64,000 nt of DNA from Lysinibacillus sp. KCTC 33748 (GCF_002237755.1 NZ_MWSJ01000017.1:35597-99596), one strand, 5' to 3'; shown: positions 45,149 to 57,962, numbered from the stretch's first letter. Translations and numbers: made by a program. The notes: generated from the letters alone by a model not told the origin.

Positions 45149-45243
45149 AGGGGAGTCTGATGAGTCAGGCTGAGAGGGAAACGCATAGAGGTTTCTTGAC
45201 CCTTTGGACCTGATCTGGCTCATACCAGCGTGGGAAAGTTAAC
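45149..45243 (+). promoter_or_regulatory. TPP riboswitch (THI element)
   Basis: Contains the conserved pyrimidine-sensing part (GTCTGATGAGTCAGGCTGAG, then AGGGAA) and the pyrophosphate-sensing part (GACCCTTTGGACCTGATCTG, then GCTCATACCAGCGTGGGAA). It precedes thiC and an intrinsic terminator, so thiamine pyrophosphate should stop thiC transcription. Confidence 0.96.
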
Positions 45244-45291
45244 CATTATTGCACACTATGTTATTTGCAATAACTATACCTTTACATTCTT

Positions 45292-45331
45292 AGCCGGATC
45301 CAAAAATTTTTTGGATTCGGCTTTCGTTTTG
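45292..45331 (+). terminator. Riboswitch expression-platform terminator
   Basis: AGCCGGATCCAAAAA pairs with TTTTTGGATTCGGCT (45292-45322), followed by a T-rich tail, ~50 bp after the TPP aptamer and ~55 bp before thiC. Confidence 0.88.
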
Positions 45332-45383
45332 TTGGGGTGAGCTAGATTCGGTCCTTGTATAAATGTAAAAGGGAGCGAAGTAG

Positions 45384-47165
<1,782 letters not shown>

Positions 47166-47176
47166 TTATTAGAGCG

Positions 47177-47214
47177 GGCTTGTGTCTATCAATATAGGCA
47201 CAAGCCTTATTTTT
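47177..47214 (+). terminator. Terminator of thiC
   Basis: GGCTTGTGTCTAT (47177-47189) pairs with ATAGGCACAAGCC (47194-47206), followed by TTATTTTT. Confidence 0.88.
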
Positions 47215-47282
47215 GTTCATCATCAAAAGTAATGGATGACCTACGCATCAACCACTCATTATGTGATGATCCCACATTTAAG

Positions 47283-47321
47283 ATAAAAAAACTCCATGTG
47301 AGGTTGCCCTTCACATGGAGT
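47283..47321 (-). terminator. Terminator of katA
   Basis: ACTCCATGTGA (47291-47301) pairs with TCACATGGAGT (47311-47321); on the minus strand seven T follow. Confidence 0.88.
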
Positions 47322-47367
47322 AAAAAGTTGGATTTGGATATCAATAATAGTTGGAATATGTGGAGAA

Positions 47368-48873
47368 TTAAACGTTAGTTGGTTGTTTTACGTATGGATT
47401 TGAAAGATCCATACCTTCTAATGAAAGACCCATAGCTTTTGCTACACCTTCACCATATGCTGGGTCAGCTAAATAACAGTGAAGAATATGACGACGTTTG
47501 ATGAATTCTTCAACTGATGCCATATCATTAGCCGTATTTTCGAATAGACGTTGTTGCTCTTCGGCAGTCATTAGGTTGAATAATTTACCTGGCTGCTCAA
47601 AGTAGTTGTTATCATCTTCACGGAAGTCATGGATACCAGCATTACCGTCAATACGTAATTCAGGCTCTTTATAGTCTAAATTATGTTCCCATTCACCATA
47701 GCTATTTGGTTCATAGCCTAAAGTTGAACCAAGGTTGCCATCGAAGCGCATAGCACCATCGCGGTGGAATGAACGGAATGGACATTTTGGTGCGTTTACA
47801 GGAAGCATGTAATGGTTTACACCTAAACGGTAGCGTTGTGCATCTGCATAAGCAAAGATACGAGCCTGTAACATTTTATCTGGAGAGAAGCTAATACCAG
47901 GGACAATGTTAGATGGTGCAAATGCAGCTTGCTCAACTTCAGCAAAGTAGTTGTCCGAGTTTTTGTTTAACTCAAATTCACCTACAGGAATTAATGGGAA
48001 GTCTTTTTTATACCATACCTTTGTTAAGTCAAATGGGTTATATGGTAATTCGCGAGCTTGTTCCTCTGTCATTACTTGAATAGACATTTTCCATTTAGGG
48101 AAATCGTCATTTTCAATTGCCCCATATAGGTCGCGTTGTGAAGATTCGCGGTCGTTACTAATTACTTCAGCAGCCTCAGCGCCAGTTAAGTTTTTAATGC
48201 CTTGCTCTGTACTGAAGTGGAATTTAACCCATACGCGCTCATTTTCTGCATTAATAAAACTATAAGTGTGAGAACCGAAACCATGCATATTGCGGTAACC
48301 TGACGGAATACCACGATCAGACATAACGATTGTTACTTGGTGAAGTGCCTCTGGTAATGAAGTCCAGAAATCCCAGTTTGAATTCGCGTTCTTCATATTT
48401 GTACGTGGATCACGTTTTACCACGTGGTTTAAGTCTGTAAAGTGTAAAGGATCACGGAAGAAGAATACAGGTGTGTTGTTACCAACTAAATCCCAGTTAC
48501 CTTCTTCAGTATAGAACTTAAGTGCAAAGCCACGAATATCGCGCTCAGCATCCGCTGCACCACGTTCACCCGCAACTGTTGAGAAGCGTGCAAACATTTC
48601 TGTTTTCTTCCCAACTTCTGAGAAGATTTTTGCTTTTGTATATTTAGTAATATCATGCGTTACAGTGAAAGTACCGAATGCACCTGAACCTTTAGCGTGC
48701 ATACGACGTTCAGGAATAACTTCACGGTTGAAGTTTGCTAATTTTTCAACTAGCCATACATCCTGAAGTAATAGAGGGCCACGAGGACCTGCTGACATTG
48801 AATCGTGGTTGCTTACTACTGGAGCGCCACCTGCTGTTGTAAAACGACGGCTACGATCATTTTGGTTTGTCAT
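47368..48873 (-). CDS. katA: Heme catalase (clade 3)
   Basis: 501-residue small-subunit monofunctional catalase, disproportionating H2O2. The distal His lies in [20 protein letters not shown], the Asn region in [20 protein letters not shown], and the proximal Tyr in [15 protein letters not shown]. Length is normal for clade 3. AGGAGGT precedes ATG 48873. A PerR-like box lies ~90 bp upstream. Confidence 0.97.
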   Translation of the reverse strand: MTNQNDRSRRFTTAGGAPVVSNHDSMSAGPRGPLLLQDVWLVEKLANFNREVIPERRMHAKGSGAFGTFTVTHDITKYTKAKIFSEVGKKTEMFARFSTVAGERGAADAERDIRGFALKFYTEEGNWDLVGNNTPVFFFRDPLHFTDLNHVVKRDPRTNMKNANSNWDFWTSLPEALHQVTIVMSDRGIPSGYRNMHGFGSHTYSFINAENERVWVKFHFSTEQGIKNLTGAEAAEVISNDRESSQRDLYGAIENDDFPKWKMSIQVMTEEQARELPYNPFDLTKVWYKKDFPLIPVGEFELNKNSDNYFAEVEQAAFAPSNIVPGISFSPDKMLQARIFAYADAQRYRLGVNHYMLPVNAPKCPFRSFHRDGAMRFDGNLGSTLGYEPNSYGEWEHNLDYKEPELRIDGNAGIHDFREDDNNYFEQPGKLFNLMTAEEQQRLFENTANDMASVEEFIKRRHILHCYLADPAYGEGVAKAMGLSLEGMDLSNPYVKQPTNV

Positions 48874-48957
48874 ATTAGTTTACCTCCTGAAGAAAAAATT
48901 GTGAGTCAAACTCTTCATCAATAACTATAACAAATATAAACTAGAATTGCTAGTAAA

Positions 48958-48972
48958 TTATAATTATTATCG
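48958..48972 (-). promoter_or_regulatory. PerR-type box upstream of katA
   Basis: TTATAATTATTATCG matches the PerR consensus TTATAATNATTATAA at 12 of 14 scored positions. Peroxide derepression of katA by PerR is standard in Bacillus. The rest of 48874-49200 shows no gene. Confidence 0.75.
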
Positions 48973-49200
48973 TTAAAGAATATTTATATTAAAATACAAA
49001 CTATAAATATATGCTAGATTAAAAGCGTTTATGAATAGCTTTTTCCACAAAACTAGCTTTTTGAAACATTTTCGAGAATTATTAAAGTTGAGTTGTGAAG
49101 AAGGGATAGGTCGAAATTAAAAGGCTTTAAAGTAAATTCTTTTTTATTGAAAACGGAAAATGATAATTGAAAAAATGTGTTTTAGGGTTATGGTAAGTAT

Positions 49201-49365
49201 TAGTTGATGACAGTGAAGGCTGGGAGACTTCCTAAGATTAGCTATAGAGGAACGAAGGCTAAAAACCGTCACCTTCTATGAGAGCGCCTTCGTGACCAGC
49301 ATCCACTGCACTTTCGCGTTGAAAGCATATTTGCCTCTCGTGCACGGTTGGAAATTAAATTCGGG
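49201..49365 (+). repeat. Hairpin repeat copy E (long type, decayed)
   Basis: Left end TAGTTGATGACAGTGAAGGC followed by TGGGAGACTTCCTAAGATTA, then the nested module (GAGGAACGAAGGC; GCCTTCGTGACC). The right end is only recognisable as GGTTGGAAATTAAA. The common CTCATCGGACGCCC block is lost. It abuts the end of the hut regulator gene. Confidence 0.7.
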
Positions 49366-49374
49366 TATGCCTTT

Positions 49375-50820
49375 TCACGTTTTCCGATAACGATTAGGCG
49401 TAATGCCGATGTGCTGTTTAAAAATTTTAATGAAGTAATTCGAATCTTCAAAACCGTTTAAATAGGCAATTTCACTAATAGCAAAATCAGTTTCTACTAA
49501 CATTTTTGTGGCATTATGAATTCGTACCTGCTGCAAGTAGCGTTTAAGTGGCAAGCCTTGCTTCTTTGAAAAGATCGTACTTAAATAATTGGGACTAATC
49601 CCTAATTTATGAGCAACGTAAGGTAAAGATAACCCGCTTTCCTGAAACTGTTGGTCGATAATTTCTATGGCCAGTTCTACATAGTCAGCTCGTTTCTCCA
49701 TTCTTGCCTCGCGGGCCAATTCAATCAGTTTTTGTGTAAATGATATGATGCCATTTTGAATGGTATAAAATATAGGATGCTCAATAATTAAATGAAAAAG
49801 CTGACGATAATTTTGCTCAATTGCAGCTTTCTCGTGTAATTTATACTTCAGCATAAAGCGTCGAATTTGTGCTAAAACACTTGTTAGATGAATACGTAAG
49901 TCATCCTGCTCGTAATAAATTCCTTCATTAAATAGTCGATATAAAAATGCTTTAACAGCTTCAATATTCCCGTCCTCTAAACTACTTATTAATAATTGTT
50001 GCTCTTCGGGTGTTAGTAAAGGATCGAAGGGCTGTGTCTTCAACTGCTTACTCGTATAAAAAATATGCCCATAGCCTTCGTAGAAACTTTGACGAAGTGC
50101 ACGCTTCGTTAACGTATACATATTCTTCATTGTTGTAGGTTCCCCATCGTAAATACCGATATTTAAAGAGCTATTACTTGTCAATCGCCATTCCTTGATT
50201 AGTGTACGAACATCTTTCTCTATATCATTTGTTTGGAATAAGCAAACGATTCTCTCTGATAAAGGATAAATCCTCATACTAGAATAAATAGGAGTTTGCT
50301 GAAGCCAGTTGTATAGTTTGTTAAACATGTCGGAATGCTCAGGCTCAATCATGGTGAAATGTATATTTGTCTCTAGCGTACTAGTTTTACTATCTAAAAA
50401 TAGTTGATCGTAAAAAGATTCATCTGTAGCTTCTTGATACACTGCCTCTGCCTTTGGTGTCCGAAGGGAAATAGCGGTGAGCTTTTGCTTTAATACTTCT
50501 AAATCAATTGGTTTAACGAAGAGATGTGCGACCTGTAAATCGATTGCTTTTAATGCATTTTTAAACAATGGCTCTGTCGTCATCGCTAAAATAGTTCCTG
50601 AATGTTTTTGTAAAACGCGATAAAGTGCTGTTAAACGATTATTCGAGAATAGGTCAATATTTAGTAGTATCACCTCAGGCTCGAATTGCTGGATACTTTG
50701 AAGTGCCTCATTAATAGTTGTACTTATTTCGATGGTTACATCGCCAGGGAAATATGTATGTAAAAACCAACGAATACCTGAAAGGTCAGCGGAGTCTCTA
50801 TCAATTAATAACAATTTCAT
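49375..50820 (-). CDS. YesN-like AraC regulator with altered receiver domain, next to hut genes
   Basis: 481 residues. An N-terminal receiver-like domain (1-~115), a middle helical domain, and two C-terminal AraC helix-turn-helices (LSLPYVAHKLGISPNYLSTI followed by FSKKQG; FAISEIAYLNGFEDSNYFIK). In the receiver the phospho-acceptor position reads Asn54 (EVILLNIDLF) where Asp is expected; the acidic Asp7/Asp9 and the Lys (LFVKPID) remain. It may act without phosphorylation. Divergent from hutH across ~230 bp, so a hut regulator by position; no partner kinase is in view. Confidence 0.85.
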   Translation of the reverse strand: MKLLLIDRDSADLSGIRWFLHTYFPGDVTIEISTTINEALQSIQQFEPEVILLNIDLFSNNRLTALYRVLQKHSGTILAMTTEPLFKNALKAIDLQVAHLFVKPIDLEVLKQKLTAISLRTPKAEAVYQEATDESFYDQLFLDSKTSTLETNIHFTMIEPEHSDMFNKLYNWLQQTPIYSSMRIYPLSERIVCLFQTNDIEKDVRTLIKEWRLTSNSSLNIGIYDGEPTTMKNMYTLTKRALRQSFYEGYGHIFYTSKQLKTQPFDPLLTPEEQQLLISSLEDGNIEAVKAFLYRLFNEGIYYEQDDLRIHLTSVLAQIRRFMLKYKLHEKAAIEQNYRQLFHLIIEHPIFYTIQNGIISFTQKLIELAREARMEKRADYVELAIEIIDQQFQESGLSLPYVAHKLGISPNYLSTIFSKKQGLPLKRYLQQVRIHNATKMLVETDFAISEIAYLNGFEDSNYFIKIFKQHIGITPNRYRKT

Positions 50821-51051
50821 ACATACGAACCCACCTTAAAAATATCTAGTTTCGTAAAAAAATACGATTATATTATTAAAATATCAAAAAATCTGAAATA
50901 ATTCATGTATTCTCTTTTAAAATTCCCTATTTTCTGAAAAAAGTAGTTAGTACAATGTAGATAGAGTAATTGTTATTTATCTTTTGTAGCGATAACTAAA
51001 TTGATTACGAGCATTTTTACATAGTTATAAAGGGAACAGGGGGATGGCATT

Positions 51052-52566
51052 ATGAAATCTATTATCGAGCTTGATGGCAAGACGTTAACAAGACAGCAAA
51101 TAGGGGGAATCGTTAACGGTCTTGCTACGGTTGCGCTATCTACAGACAGTGTGGAGCGCGTTCGTTTAAGTAGGGAGCGCATTGAAAAACGTTTAGCTGA
51201 GGGGCAAACCATTTATGGTGTGAATACAGGCTTTGGGAAGCTAAGTAATATAAAGATTGAAGAGGAAGATATCGAGCTTTTACAGTTGAATTTATTACGC
51301 TCGGATGCGACAGGTGTTGGTGTACCGTTCCCAACAGATGTTGTACGCGCCATGATGGTTTTACGTGCCAATGCTTTAGCACGTGGTTTTTCAGGAATTC
51401 GTCTAGAAACAGTGCAGCTGCTATTAGATCTTATAAATAAGGGAGTCCATCCGATTGTACCGTCTCAAGGTTCAGTTGGAGCAAGTGGAGATTTAGCGCC
51501 GTTATCACATTTGGCTTTAGTGCTAGTAGGTGAAGGCAAGGCGGAGTTTAATGGCGAGGTTATGAGTGGGAGTGAGGCGTTAGAGCAAGCTGGGCTAACA
51601 CCGGTGCGACTACAAGCTAAGGAAGGATTAGCGCTTGTAAATGGTACACAAGCAATGACAGGAATCGGCGTGTTAACTGTGAACGAGGCAGAGCGTATGG
51701 GGCTAGCGGCAGATATGGCAGCGAGTTTAACACTTGAGGCACTGAAGGGGATTACTTCAGCGTTTGACCCAGCGCTTTTGGCGGTAAGACCACACCCGGA
51801 ATTAGAGCTTGTTGGTGGACGAATCCGCAAATGGCTTGAAGGAAGTAAACGTGTGACAAAGCAAGGTGAAATCCGCATGCAGGATGCCTATTCATTACGT
51901 TGTATTCCTCAAGTACATGGTGCTTCATGGCAGTCATTTTTCTATGCGGAGGACCGTGTGCAAATTGAAATGAATGCAACGACAGATAATCCGATTGTTT
52001 TGGAAAATGGAGAAGTATTGTCTGGGGGACATTTCCACGGTCAACCAATAGCATTGGCGATGGACTTTTTAAAAATCGGTGTAAGTGAGTGGGCGAATAT
52101 TTCGGAGAGACGTACAGAACGAATGGTTAATCCGCATCTTAATGAAGGTTTGCCACCATTTTTAGCGACGAATCCTGGTATTGAATGTGGACTAATGATT
52201 GCTCAATATACAGCGGCCTCTATCGTATCTGAAAACAAAGTATTGGCACATCCTTCAAGCGTGGATTCTATACCGACGTCAGGTAACCAAGAGGATCATG
52301 TGAGCATGGGTACAACTTCAGCCCGCCAAGTGCGTCAAATCGTACACAATGCCGCTCGTGTCATTGCAATAGAAATGATTTGTGCATCGCAGGCGATCCA
52401 TTTAGATAAAGCAGAAGAGCAGTTATCTCCAACAACACGAAAGTTTTTAGAAAAAGTGCGTGAGTTTTGCCCTCCGCTATTAGCGGATCAACCTATCGGT
52501 GATGAAATTGAAGCGCTCTCGCAGTATTTGTTAACGAGTGATGATCTATTAAATGAGTACAAGTAA
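51052..52566 (+). CDS. hutH: Histidine ammonia-lyase
   Basis: 504-residue enzyme deaminating L-histidine to urocanate, the first step of histidine degradation. The Ala-Ser-Gly that forms the MIO cofactor lies in SQGSVGASGDLAPLSHLAL; other marks are YGVNTGFGKL at the N terminus and TSGNQEDHVSMGTTSARQV. ATG 51052 follows AGGGGGATGG. First gene of hutH-(yjiH-like)-hutU-hutI. Confidence 0.97.
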   Translation: MKSIIELDGKTLTRQQIGGIVNGLATVALSTDSVERVRLSRERIEKRLAEGQTIYGVNTGFGKLSNIKIEEEDIELLQLNLLRSDATGVGVPFPTDVVRAMMVLRANALARGFSGIRLETVQLLLDLINKGVHPIVPSQGSVGASGDLAPLSHLALVLVGEGKAEFNGEVMSGSEALEQAGLTPVRLQAKEGLALVNGTQAMTGIGVLTVNEAERMGLAADMAASLTLEALKGITSAFDPALLAVRPHPELELVGGRIRKWLEGSKRVTKQGEIRMQDAYSLRCIPQVHGASWQSFFYAEDRVQIEMNATTDNPIVLENGEVLSGGHFHGQPIALAMDFLKIGVSEWANISERRTERMVNPHLNEGLPPFLATNPGIECGLMIAQYTAASIVSENKVLAHPSSVDSIPTSGNQEDHVSMGTTSARQVRQIVHNAARVIAIEMICASQAIHLDKAEEQLSPTTRKFLEKVREFCPPLLADQPIGDEIEALSQYLLTSDDLLNEYK

Positions 52567-52671
52567 GTTTTAAAGTAATAACTTCCTAGAGAAAATCCAA
52601 AAAATCCTTTAACTAGTTTTGACGACTTAGAGATTACTTTCAGAAAAAGCACTTACATCGGAGGGAGTAGT

Positions 52672-54000
52672 ATGGAATTTCATCAACAAGAGCTGGAGCG
52701 AGATTCGCAATTTCGAATCTCCTCCGCTATTAAGATGTTTATCTGCAGTATAGTCGGAATATTTAGTTTTTTCGTATCGTTTGAATGGCGAGGTAAGGAT
52801 TCCATTTTAATTGATCACATCGTAAGTTTTATTCGCACCGAAGCGCCACTACTTGTAACTGCATATGTGCTCATAATGCTTGTAGGTGGAGCGATTCATC
52901 CATTCCTAACAAAGAAATGGAATAAGTCGACTGTCAATATTGTGATGTCAATCCTTAAAGTGGGCGGTTTGATTGCAGGGATTTTGTTAATTTTCAATAT
53001 AGCGCCAGCGTGGTTAGCGGATGAAAGTATTGGCCCGTATTTACTGGAGAAGCTTGTTAAGCCGGTAGGCATACTAATTCCGATTGGGTCTTTGTTTTTG
53101 GCACTTCTAGTTAGCTACGGATTGCTTGAATACATCGGTGTTTTAGCACAGCCGTTTATGAAACCTATTTTTAAAACATCAGGACGTTCAGCGGTGGATG
53201 CAGTAGCCTCATTTGTCGGCAGTTATTCGGTTGGATTACTGTTAACAAACCGTCTTTATATGGAAGGTCGCTACACAGCGAAGGAGGCCGTGATTATTGG
53301 AACAGGCTTCTCGACTGTATCTGTCACGTTTATGGTTGTCATTGCGAGTACGTTGGATATGATGCAGCATTGGAATGCGTTTTTCTGGGTGTCACTCGTT
53401 GTAACATTCTTGGTCACTGCGTTAACGGTCCGCATTTATCCAATTCGTTCCATGAAGGACGAATATTACGAGGGTGCGACGCCGATGCCAGAAAAGATTG
53501 TTAAAAAGGGGCGTTTTAAAGAAGCGTGGCGTCAAGCGATGGAGGCTGTTGATCAAAATCCGCCTATGTCTAAAATTTTATGGGCGAATTTAAAGGATGG
53601 CTTCATCATGACGATGGGGGTTATGCCATCGATTTTATCGGTTGGTCTTTTAGGGCTTGTGCTTGCAACATATACACCTATTTTTGATTGGCTTTCGTAT
53701 ATTTTTGTACCATTCACATATGTACTACAAATTCCAGAACCATTTTTAACGGCAAAAGCGCTGTCATTATCGTTAGCAGAGGTATTTTTACCGGCACTTG
53801 TTGTGACGCAGGCAGCACTTGTGACGAAATTTATTGTGGCAGTTGTATCAATTTCAGCAATTTTGTTCTTTTCAGCTGTCATACCACTTATTTTATCAAC
53901 TGAAATTCCGGTGACGTTGCGCCAAATTGTAACCATTTGGTTTGTGCGTGTCGTATTAACTTTAATCATCGTAACACCAATAGCATTTTTACTATTTTAA
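52672..54000 (+). CDS. YjiH-like Gate-domain membrane transporter in the hut operon
   Basis: 442-residue polytopic protein with nucleoside-recognition (Gate) segments (SGRSAVDAVASFVGSYSVGLL; TGFSTVSVTFMVVIASTL; AKALSLSLAEVFLPALV). The YjiH family is repeatedly found inside hut operons of Gram-positive bacteria and is the likely histidine or urocanate carrier; that role is inference. Its GGAGGGAG ribosome site lies 105 bp after hutH, and hutU follows 15 bp later. Confidence 0.87.
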   Translation: MEFHQQELERDSQFRISSAIKMFICSIVGIFSFFVSFEWRGKDSILIDHIVSFIRTEAPLLVTAYVLIMLVGGAIHPFLTKKWNKSTVNIVMSILKVGGLIAGILLIFNIAPAWLADESIGPYLLEKLVKPVGILIPIGSLFLALLVSYGLLEYIGVLAQPFMKPIFKTSGRSAVDAVASFVGSYSVGLLLTNRLYMEGRYTAKEAVIIGTGFSTVSVTFMVVIASTLDMMQHWNAFFWVSLVVTFLVTALTVRIYPIRSMKDEYYEGATPMPEKIVKKGRFKEAWRQAMEAVDQNPPMSKILWANLKDGFIMTMGVMPSILSVGLLGLVLATYTPIFDWLSYIFVPFTYVLQIPEPFLTAKALSLSLAEVFLPALVVTQAALVTKFIVAVVSISAILFFSAVIPLILSTEIPVTLRQIVTIWFVRVVLTLIIVTPIAFLLF

Positions 54001-54015
54001 AGGAGCGTGTTTTTT

Positions 54016-55686
54016 ATGGTAGTCAAAACAAATATTCGTGCACCACGTGGGAATGAATTATCTTGTAAAGGTTGGACACAAGAAGCTGCAATGCGTATGT
54101 TAATGAATAATCTAGATCCTGAAGTAGCAGAAAATCCAGATGAGCTTATCGTCTATGGTGGAATCGGTAAAGCGGCGCGTAATTGGGAGAGTTATGAGCA
54201 AATTATCGCGTCATTAAAAGAATTAGAGAATGATGAAACACTTCTTATTCAATCAGGAAAGCCGGTAGCTGTATTCCGTACACATGAACATGCGCCACGT
54301 GTATTAATTGCAAATTCTAATTTAGTACCGTCGTGGGCAAATTGGGAGCATTTCTATGAGTTAGAGGACCGTGATTTAATGATGTACGGTCAAATGACGG
54401 CTGGTAGCTGGATTTATATTGGCGCACAAGGCATTTTACAAGGAACATATTTATCATTTGTAGAGGCAGGTAAAAAAGTATTTGGCACAGCGGATTTACG
54501 CGGCAAATTCATCCTTACGGGTGGTATGGGTGGCATGAGTGGTGCACAGCCTTTAGCTGGAAAAATGGCTGGCGCTGTCATTTTAGTAGTCGAAGTAGAT
54601 CGTGCTCGAATTGAACGTAAAATTAAAGAGGGCTACTGTGATTATCTCGTGGAGACGGTAGATGAAGCGATTGAATTAGTCAATAAACTACGAGATAAAA
54701 AAGAACCAGCGTCTATTGGTCTTGTTGGCAACTGTGCAGATGTTAATCGTGAGCTATTGAACCGAGGAATTATTCCTGATTTTGTAACAGACCAAACATC
54801 TGCCCATGACCCGATCAATGGTTATGTTCCAAATGGCATGACGCTTGAGGAAGCACTTGAACTACGTAAAAGTGATGTGAAAACATATGAACAAAGAGCT
54901 AAAGAGACGATGGCTGAGCATGTTCGTACAATGCTTGAATTCCAACAAGCAGGTGCAGAAGTATTTGATTACGGTAATAATATTCGTGCGTATGCCAAAG
55001 AAATGGGTGTAACAAATGCCTTTGATTTCCCTGGTTTTGTTCCAGCGTATATTCGTCCTTTATTCTGTGAGGGGAAAGGGCCATTCCGTTGGGCCGCACT
55101 TTCAGGTAATCCAGAGGACATCTATAAAACAGATGCACTAGCAAAAGAAATGTTTGCTGAAGATGAAGGGCTTGTGAATTGGATTGATATGGCGCAAAAG
55201 ATGGTGAAATGGCAAGGGTTACCGGCGCGTATATGCTGGTTAGGCTATGGTGATCGTCACCGTTTTGCATTGAAGGTTAATGAAATGGTGGCTAATGGTG
55301 AGCTGTCAGCACCGATTGTCTTTGGTCGAGATCATCTAGATTCTGGCTCTGTTGCATCACCAAATCGTGAAACAGAGGGCATGCTCGATGGTACTGATGC
55401 AGTATCAGATTGGCCGATTTTAAATGCACTTGTTAATACAGCAAGTGGTGCAAGTTGGGTAAGTGTACATCACGGTGGTGGTGTAGGAATGGGTTATTCG
55501 CAACATGCTGGTCAAGTGTTAGTAGCGGATGGTTCTGAGCTAGCTGCTGAGAAGATTGCACGAGTGTTAATTTCGGATCCAGGAATGGGTGTTGTGCGTC
55601 ACGCAGATGCTGGCTATGAAATTGCTATTAATACAGCGAAAAACAAAGGTGTGCATATACCAATGTTAAAGGATGATGCTGAGTGA
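54016..55686 (+). CDS. hutU: Urocanate hydratase
   Basis: 556-residue urocanase, hydrating urocanate to imidazolone propionate with tightly bound NAD+. NAD-binding [15 protein letters not shown], the [16 protein letters not shown] segment, and the active-site region [19 protein letters not shown] are present. ATG 54016 is preferred over an in-frame GTG at 54007, which lies on the AAAGGAGCG site. It overlaps hutI by 4 bp (GTGA). Confidence 0.97.
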   Translation: MVVKTNIRAPRGNELSCKGWTQEAAMRMLMNNLDPEVAENPDELIVYGGIGKAARNWESYEQIIASLKELENDETLLIQSGKPVAVFRTHEHAPRVLIANSNLVPSWANWEHFYELEDRDLMMYGQMTAGSWIYIGAQGILQGTYLSFVEAGKKVFGTADLRGKFILTGGMGGMSGAQPLAGKMAGAVILVVEVDRARIERKIKEGYCDYLVETVDEAIELVNKLRDKKEPASIGLVGNCADVNRELLNRGIIPDFVTDQTSAHDPINGYVPNGMTLEEALELRKSDVKTYEQRAKETMAEHVRTMLEFQQAGAEVFDYGNNIRAYAKEMGVTNAFDFPGFVPAYIRPLFCEGKGPFRWAALSGNPEDIYKTDALAKEMFAEDEGLVNWIDMAQKMVKWQGLPARICWLGYGDRHRFALKVNEMVANGELSAPIVFGRDHLDSGSVASPNRETEGMLDGTDAVSDWPILNALVNTASGASWVSVHHGGGVGMGYSQHAGQVLVADGSELAAEKIARVLISDPGMGVVRHADAGYEIAINTAKNKGVHIPMLKDDAE

Positions 55687-56969
55687 CTATTTTAATCAAG
55701 AATGCCAACGAAGTGATCACGTTAAAAAGTGCCTTACAAGGTCCGCGTACAAAGGAACAAATGCGTGACATTGCAGTAGTGGAAAATGGTAGTGTGTTAA
55801 TGGAGGGAAATAGCATTATTGCAGTTGGACCAATTGCTCAGCTGGAAGCGGATTTCCCTGATCTTGTAAAGGTTGCTGAAGTAATTGACGCCTCAGGTAA
55901 GATTGTTATGCCGGGTCTTGTCGATTGTCATACACATTTAGTTCACGGAGGTACACGTGAGCAGGAATTTAATTTGCGACTCAATGGTGCAACATACATG
56001 GAAATTATGAATGCAGGTGGCGGGATTCATGCTACAACAAACCGGACACGAGAAACTAGCTTTGGTGATTTATATGAAAAAACGATGAATCATTTAGATG
56101 TGTTTTTAAAGCATGGTGTCACAACGGTTGAGGCGAAATCAGGCTATGGCTTGGATTGGGAAACTGAAAAGAAACAGCTAGAAGTAACAAAGGAATTGCA
56201 AGCTACACATGACATTGATGTCGTTAGTACCTTTATGGGGGCGCACGCGGTACCGCGTGACTATAAAGGACGTGAGGATGAATTTGTGGATCTAGTCATT
56301 CATGATATGTTACCGAAAGTAGCTGAACTAAACCTTGCGGAATTCAATGATGTATTTTGTGAAAAAGGTGTATTTACGCCAGAGCAATCACGACGCATTT
56401 TAGAGGCTGGGAAAGCGTTGGGGTTAACACCGAAAATTCATGCAGATGAAATTGAGCCTTATGAGGGAGCGGAGCTTGCTGCAGAAGTAGGAGCTATTTC
56501 TGCGGAGCACTTATTAGTTGCTTCTGATGAAGGGATACAAAAAATGGCTGAAGCTGGCACGATTGCTGTGTTGCTACCTGGAACAGCATTCTTCTTACGT
56601 GCACCATTCGCGAGAGGACGCCTGATGATTGATGAAGGGGTACCTGTAGCTATTTCAACTGACTTTAACCCTGGCTCATCTCCAACGTTGAGTCTGCCAT
56701 TTATTATGAATTTAGCTTGTATGCATATGGGGATGACACTGGAGGAAGTGTTAACGGCGACTACCGTTAATGCAGCATACGCAATTAATCGTGGACATCA
56801 AATCGGCTCCCTTGAAGCGGGCAAACAAGCTGACGTCATTATATTGGATGTTGCTAATTACAAGCAATTGCAATATTTCTATGGCATGAATCATACGAAT
56901 ACTGTCATTAAAAATGGGCGAGTTGTCGTACGGAATGGAATTATTTTGAAAAATCAACTAGTAAATTAA
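55683..56969 (+). CDS. hutI: Imidazolonepropionase
   Basis: 428-residue amidohydrolase opening the imidazolone ring to N-formimino-glutamate. Metal ligands lie in [26 protein letters not shown] and [15 protein letters not shown]. The GTG start overlaps the hutU stop. The final hut step (hutG) is not in the window, so formiminoglutamate must be handled elsewhere. Confidence 0.96.
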   Translation: MTILIKNANEVITLKSALQGPRTKEQMRDIAVVENGSVLMEGNSIIAVGPIAQLEADFPDLVKVAEVIDASGKIVMPGLVDCHTHLVHGGTREQEFNLRLNGATYMEIMNAGGGIHATTNRTRETSFGDLYEKTMNHLDVFLKHGVTTVEAKSGYGLDWETEKKQLEVTKELQATHDIDVVSTFMGAHAVPRDYKGREDEFVDLVIHDMLPKVAELNLAEFNDVFCEKGVFTPEQSRRILEAGKALGLTPKIHADEIEPYEGAELAAEVGAISAEHLLVASDEGIQKMAEAGTIAVLLPGTAFFLRAPFARGRLMIDEGVPVAISTDFNPGSSPTLSLPFIMNLACMHMGMTLEEVLTATTVNAAYAINRGHQIGSLEAGKQADVIILDVANYKQLQYFYGMNHTNTVIKNGRVVVRNGIILKNQLVN

Positions 56970-56974
56970 ATAAT

Positions 56975-57020
56975 AAAAAAGGCATAAATAAGGCAGAAAT
57001 GCTTTGTTTATGCCTTTTTA
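56975..57020 (+). terminator. Terminator of the hut operon
   Basis: A nested stem, GGCATAAA and AAGGCA with TGCTTT and TTTATGCC around a GAAA tetraloop, followed by T. Confidence 0.9.
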
Positions 57021-57059
57021 ATGGAAAGCTGTTCTTCTTATTCTTTTTTATAAAAAGAG

Positions 57060-57124
57060 TTGAAATTGTTAACTGGAAAAGTTATTATGTTATTAAATAG
57101 TAATTATTGATTTACAAATTACTA
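57060..57124 (+). promoter_or_regulatory. Promoter and NrtR operator of the NAD salvage operon
   Basis: TTGAAA (57060-57065), a 17-bp spacer, TATTAT (57083-57088). Just downstream, 57098-57124 is an inverted repeat (TAGTAATT ... AATTACTA). The same 27-bp sequence, inverted and 22/27 identical, lies before pncA at 57997-58023. This fits autoregulation by the Nudix-type regulator encoded next. Confidence 0.75.
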
Positions 57125-57161
57125 TCCCTGCAAAACATTGAATCAAAGGAGTTATTTTAAA

Positions 57162-57962
57162 ATGACAAAATATCGTTCACAAGAAGAAGTTCTTGCGAAT
57201 TATGATTCTTCTAAATATATAACACCTGATGGATATACATCAGATATCGCAATTTTTACAATAACATCCGAAAAAGTAGAGGAAAAAGCACCTCCGATGA
57301 TGACGCTTAAAATCATGTTGATTAAACGGGCCGACAAAGATCATGAAGGAAACCCGAATATCGAAGGTGGAAAATGGGCGCTTCCAGGTGGATTTGTAGA
57401 TGCGACAAAAAGGGAAACCGCCTATATGGCTGCTAAAAGAGAATTGAAGGAAGAAACGAATGTAGATAGTCTACACATTAAGCATTTTGGTGTCTACGAT
57501 GATAGAGATCGTGATCCTCGAGGTTGGATGATTTCAAATGCCTTTTATGCAATCGTTCCGGAAGTATACATTGACCAACGTCAAGCTAATGACGATGCGG
57601 TAGAAGTAGAACTTTTCGATATAAATGAAGTGTTCAAACTCGATTTAGCCTTTGATCATCGGAAAATTATTTCGGACGCTTTAGAATTTATTAAGAAAGA
57701 TATGATACAAACAACGGTTGCTAAAAATTTTTTATCGGGAGAATTTACGTTATCTGAACTACAGAGGGTTTTATTGACAGTGGGAGATGATCCGCGTATT
57801 TCAAACGATTCGGTGTTCTTTACAAAAGCGCCTAAGCTGCCTTTTATTGAAAAAGTTTTAGATGAAGATGCGAAACCGAAGAAAACGAAAAGAAATTCAT
57901 TTAGACCTTCGCAATTATATTCTTTTAATGACTTCGAAATCGTAGAGTCAATTTATCATTAG
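57162..57962 (+). CDS. nrtR: NrtR-like Nudix regulator of NAD metabolism
   Basis: 266 residues from ATG 57162, which follows AAAGGAG by ~10 nt; an upstream in-frame start at 57138 lacks a site. The N-terminal Nudix domain has LPGGFVDATKRETAYMAAKR followed by ELKEETN, the Nudix box with Glu residues largely kept. The C-terminal winged-helix region (residues ~165-255) contains SGEFTLSELQRVLLTV. This layout is that of NrtR, which senses ADP-ribose and controls NAD genes. The NAD genes pncA, pncB and nadD follow. Confidence 0.88.
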   Translation: MTKYRSQEEVLANYDSSKYITPDGYTSDIAIFTITSEKVEEKAPPMMTLKIMLIKRADKDHEGNPNIEGGKWALPGGFVDATKRETAYMAAKRELKEETNVDSLHIKHFGVYDDRDRDPRGWMISNAFYAIVPEVYIDQRQANDDAVEVELFDINEVFKLDLAFDHRKIISDALEFIKKDMIQTTVAKNFLSGEFTLSELQRVLLTVGDDPRISNDSVFFTKAPKLPFIEKVLDEDAKPKKTKRNSFRPSQLYSFNDFEIVESIYH

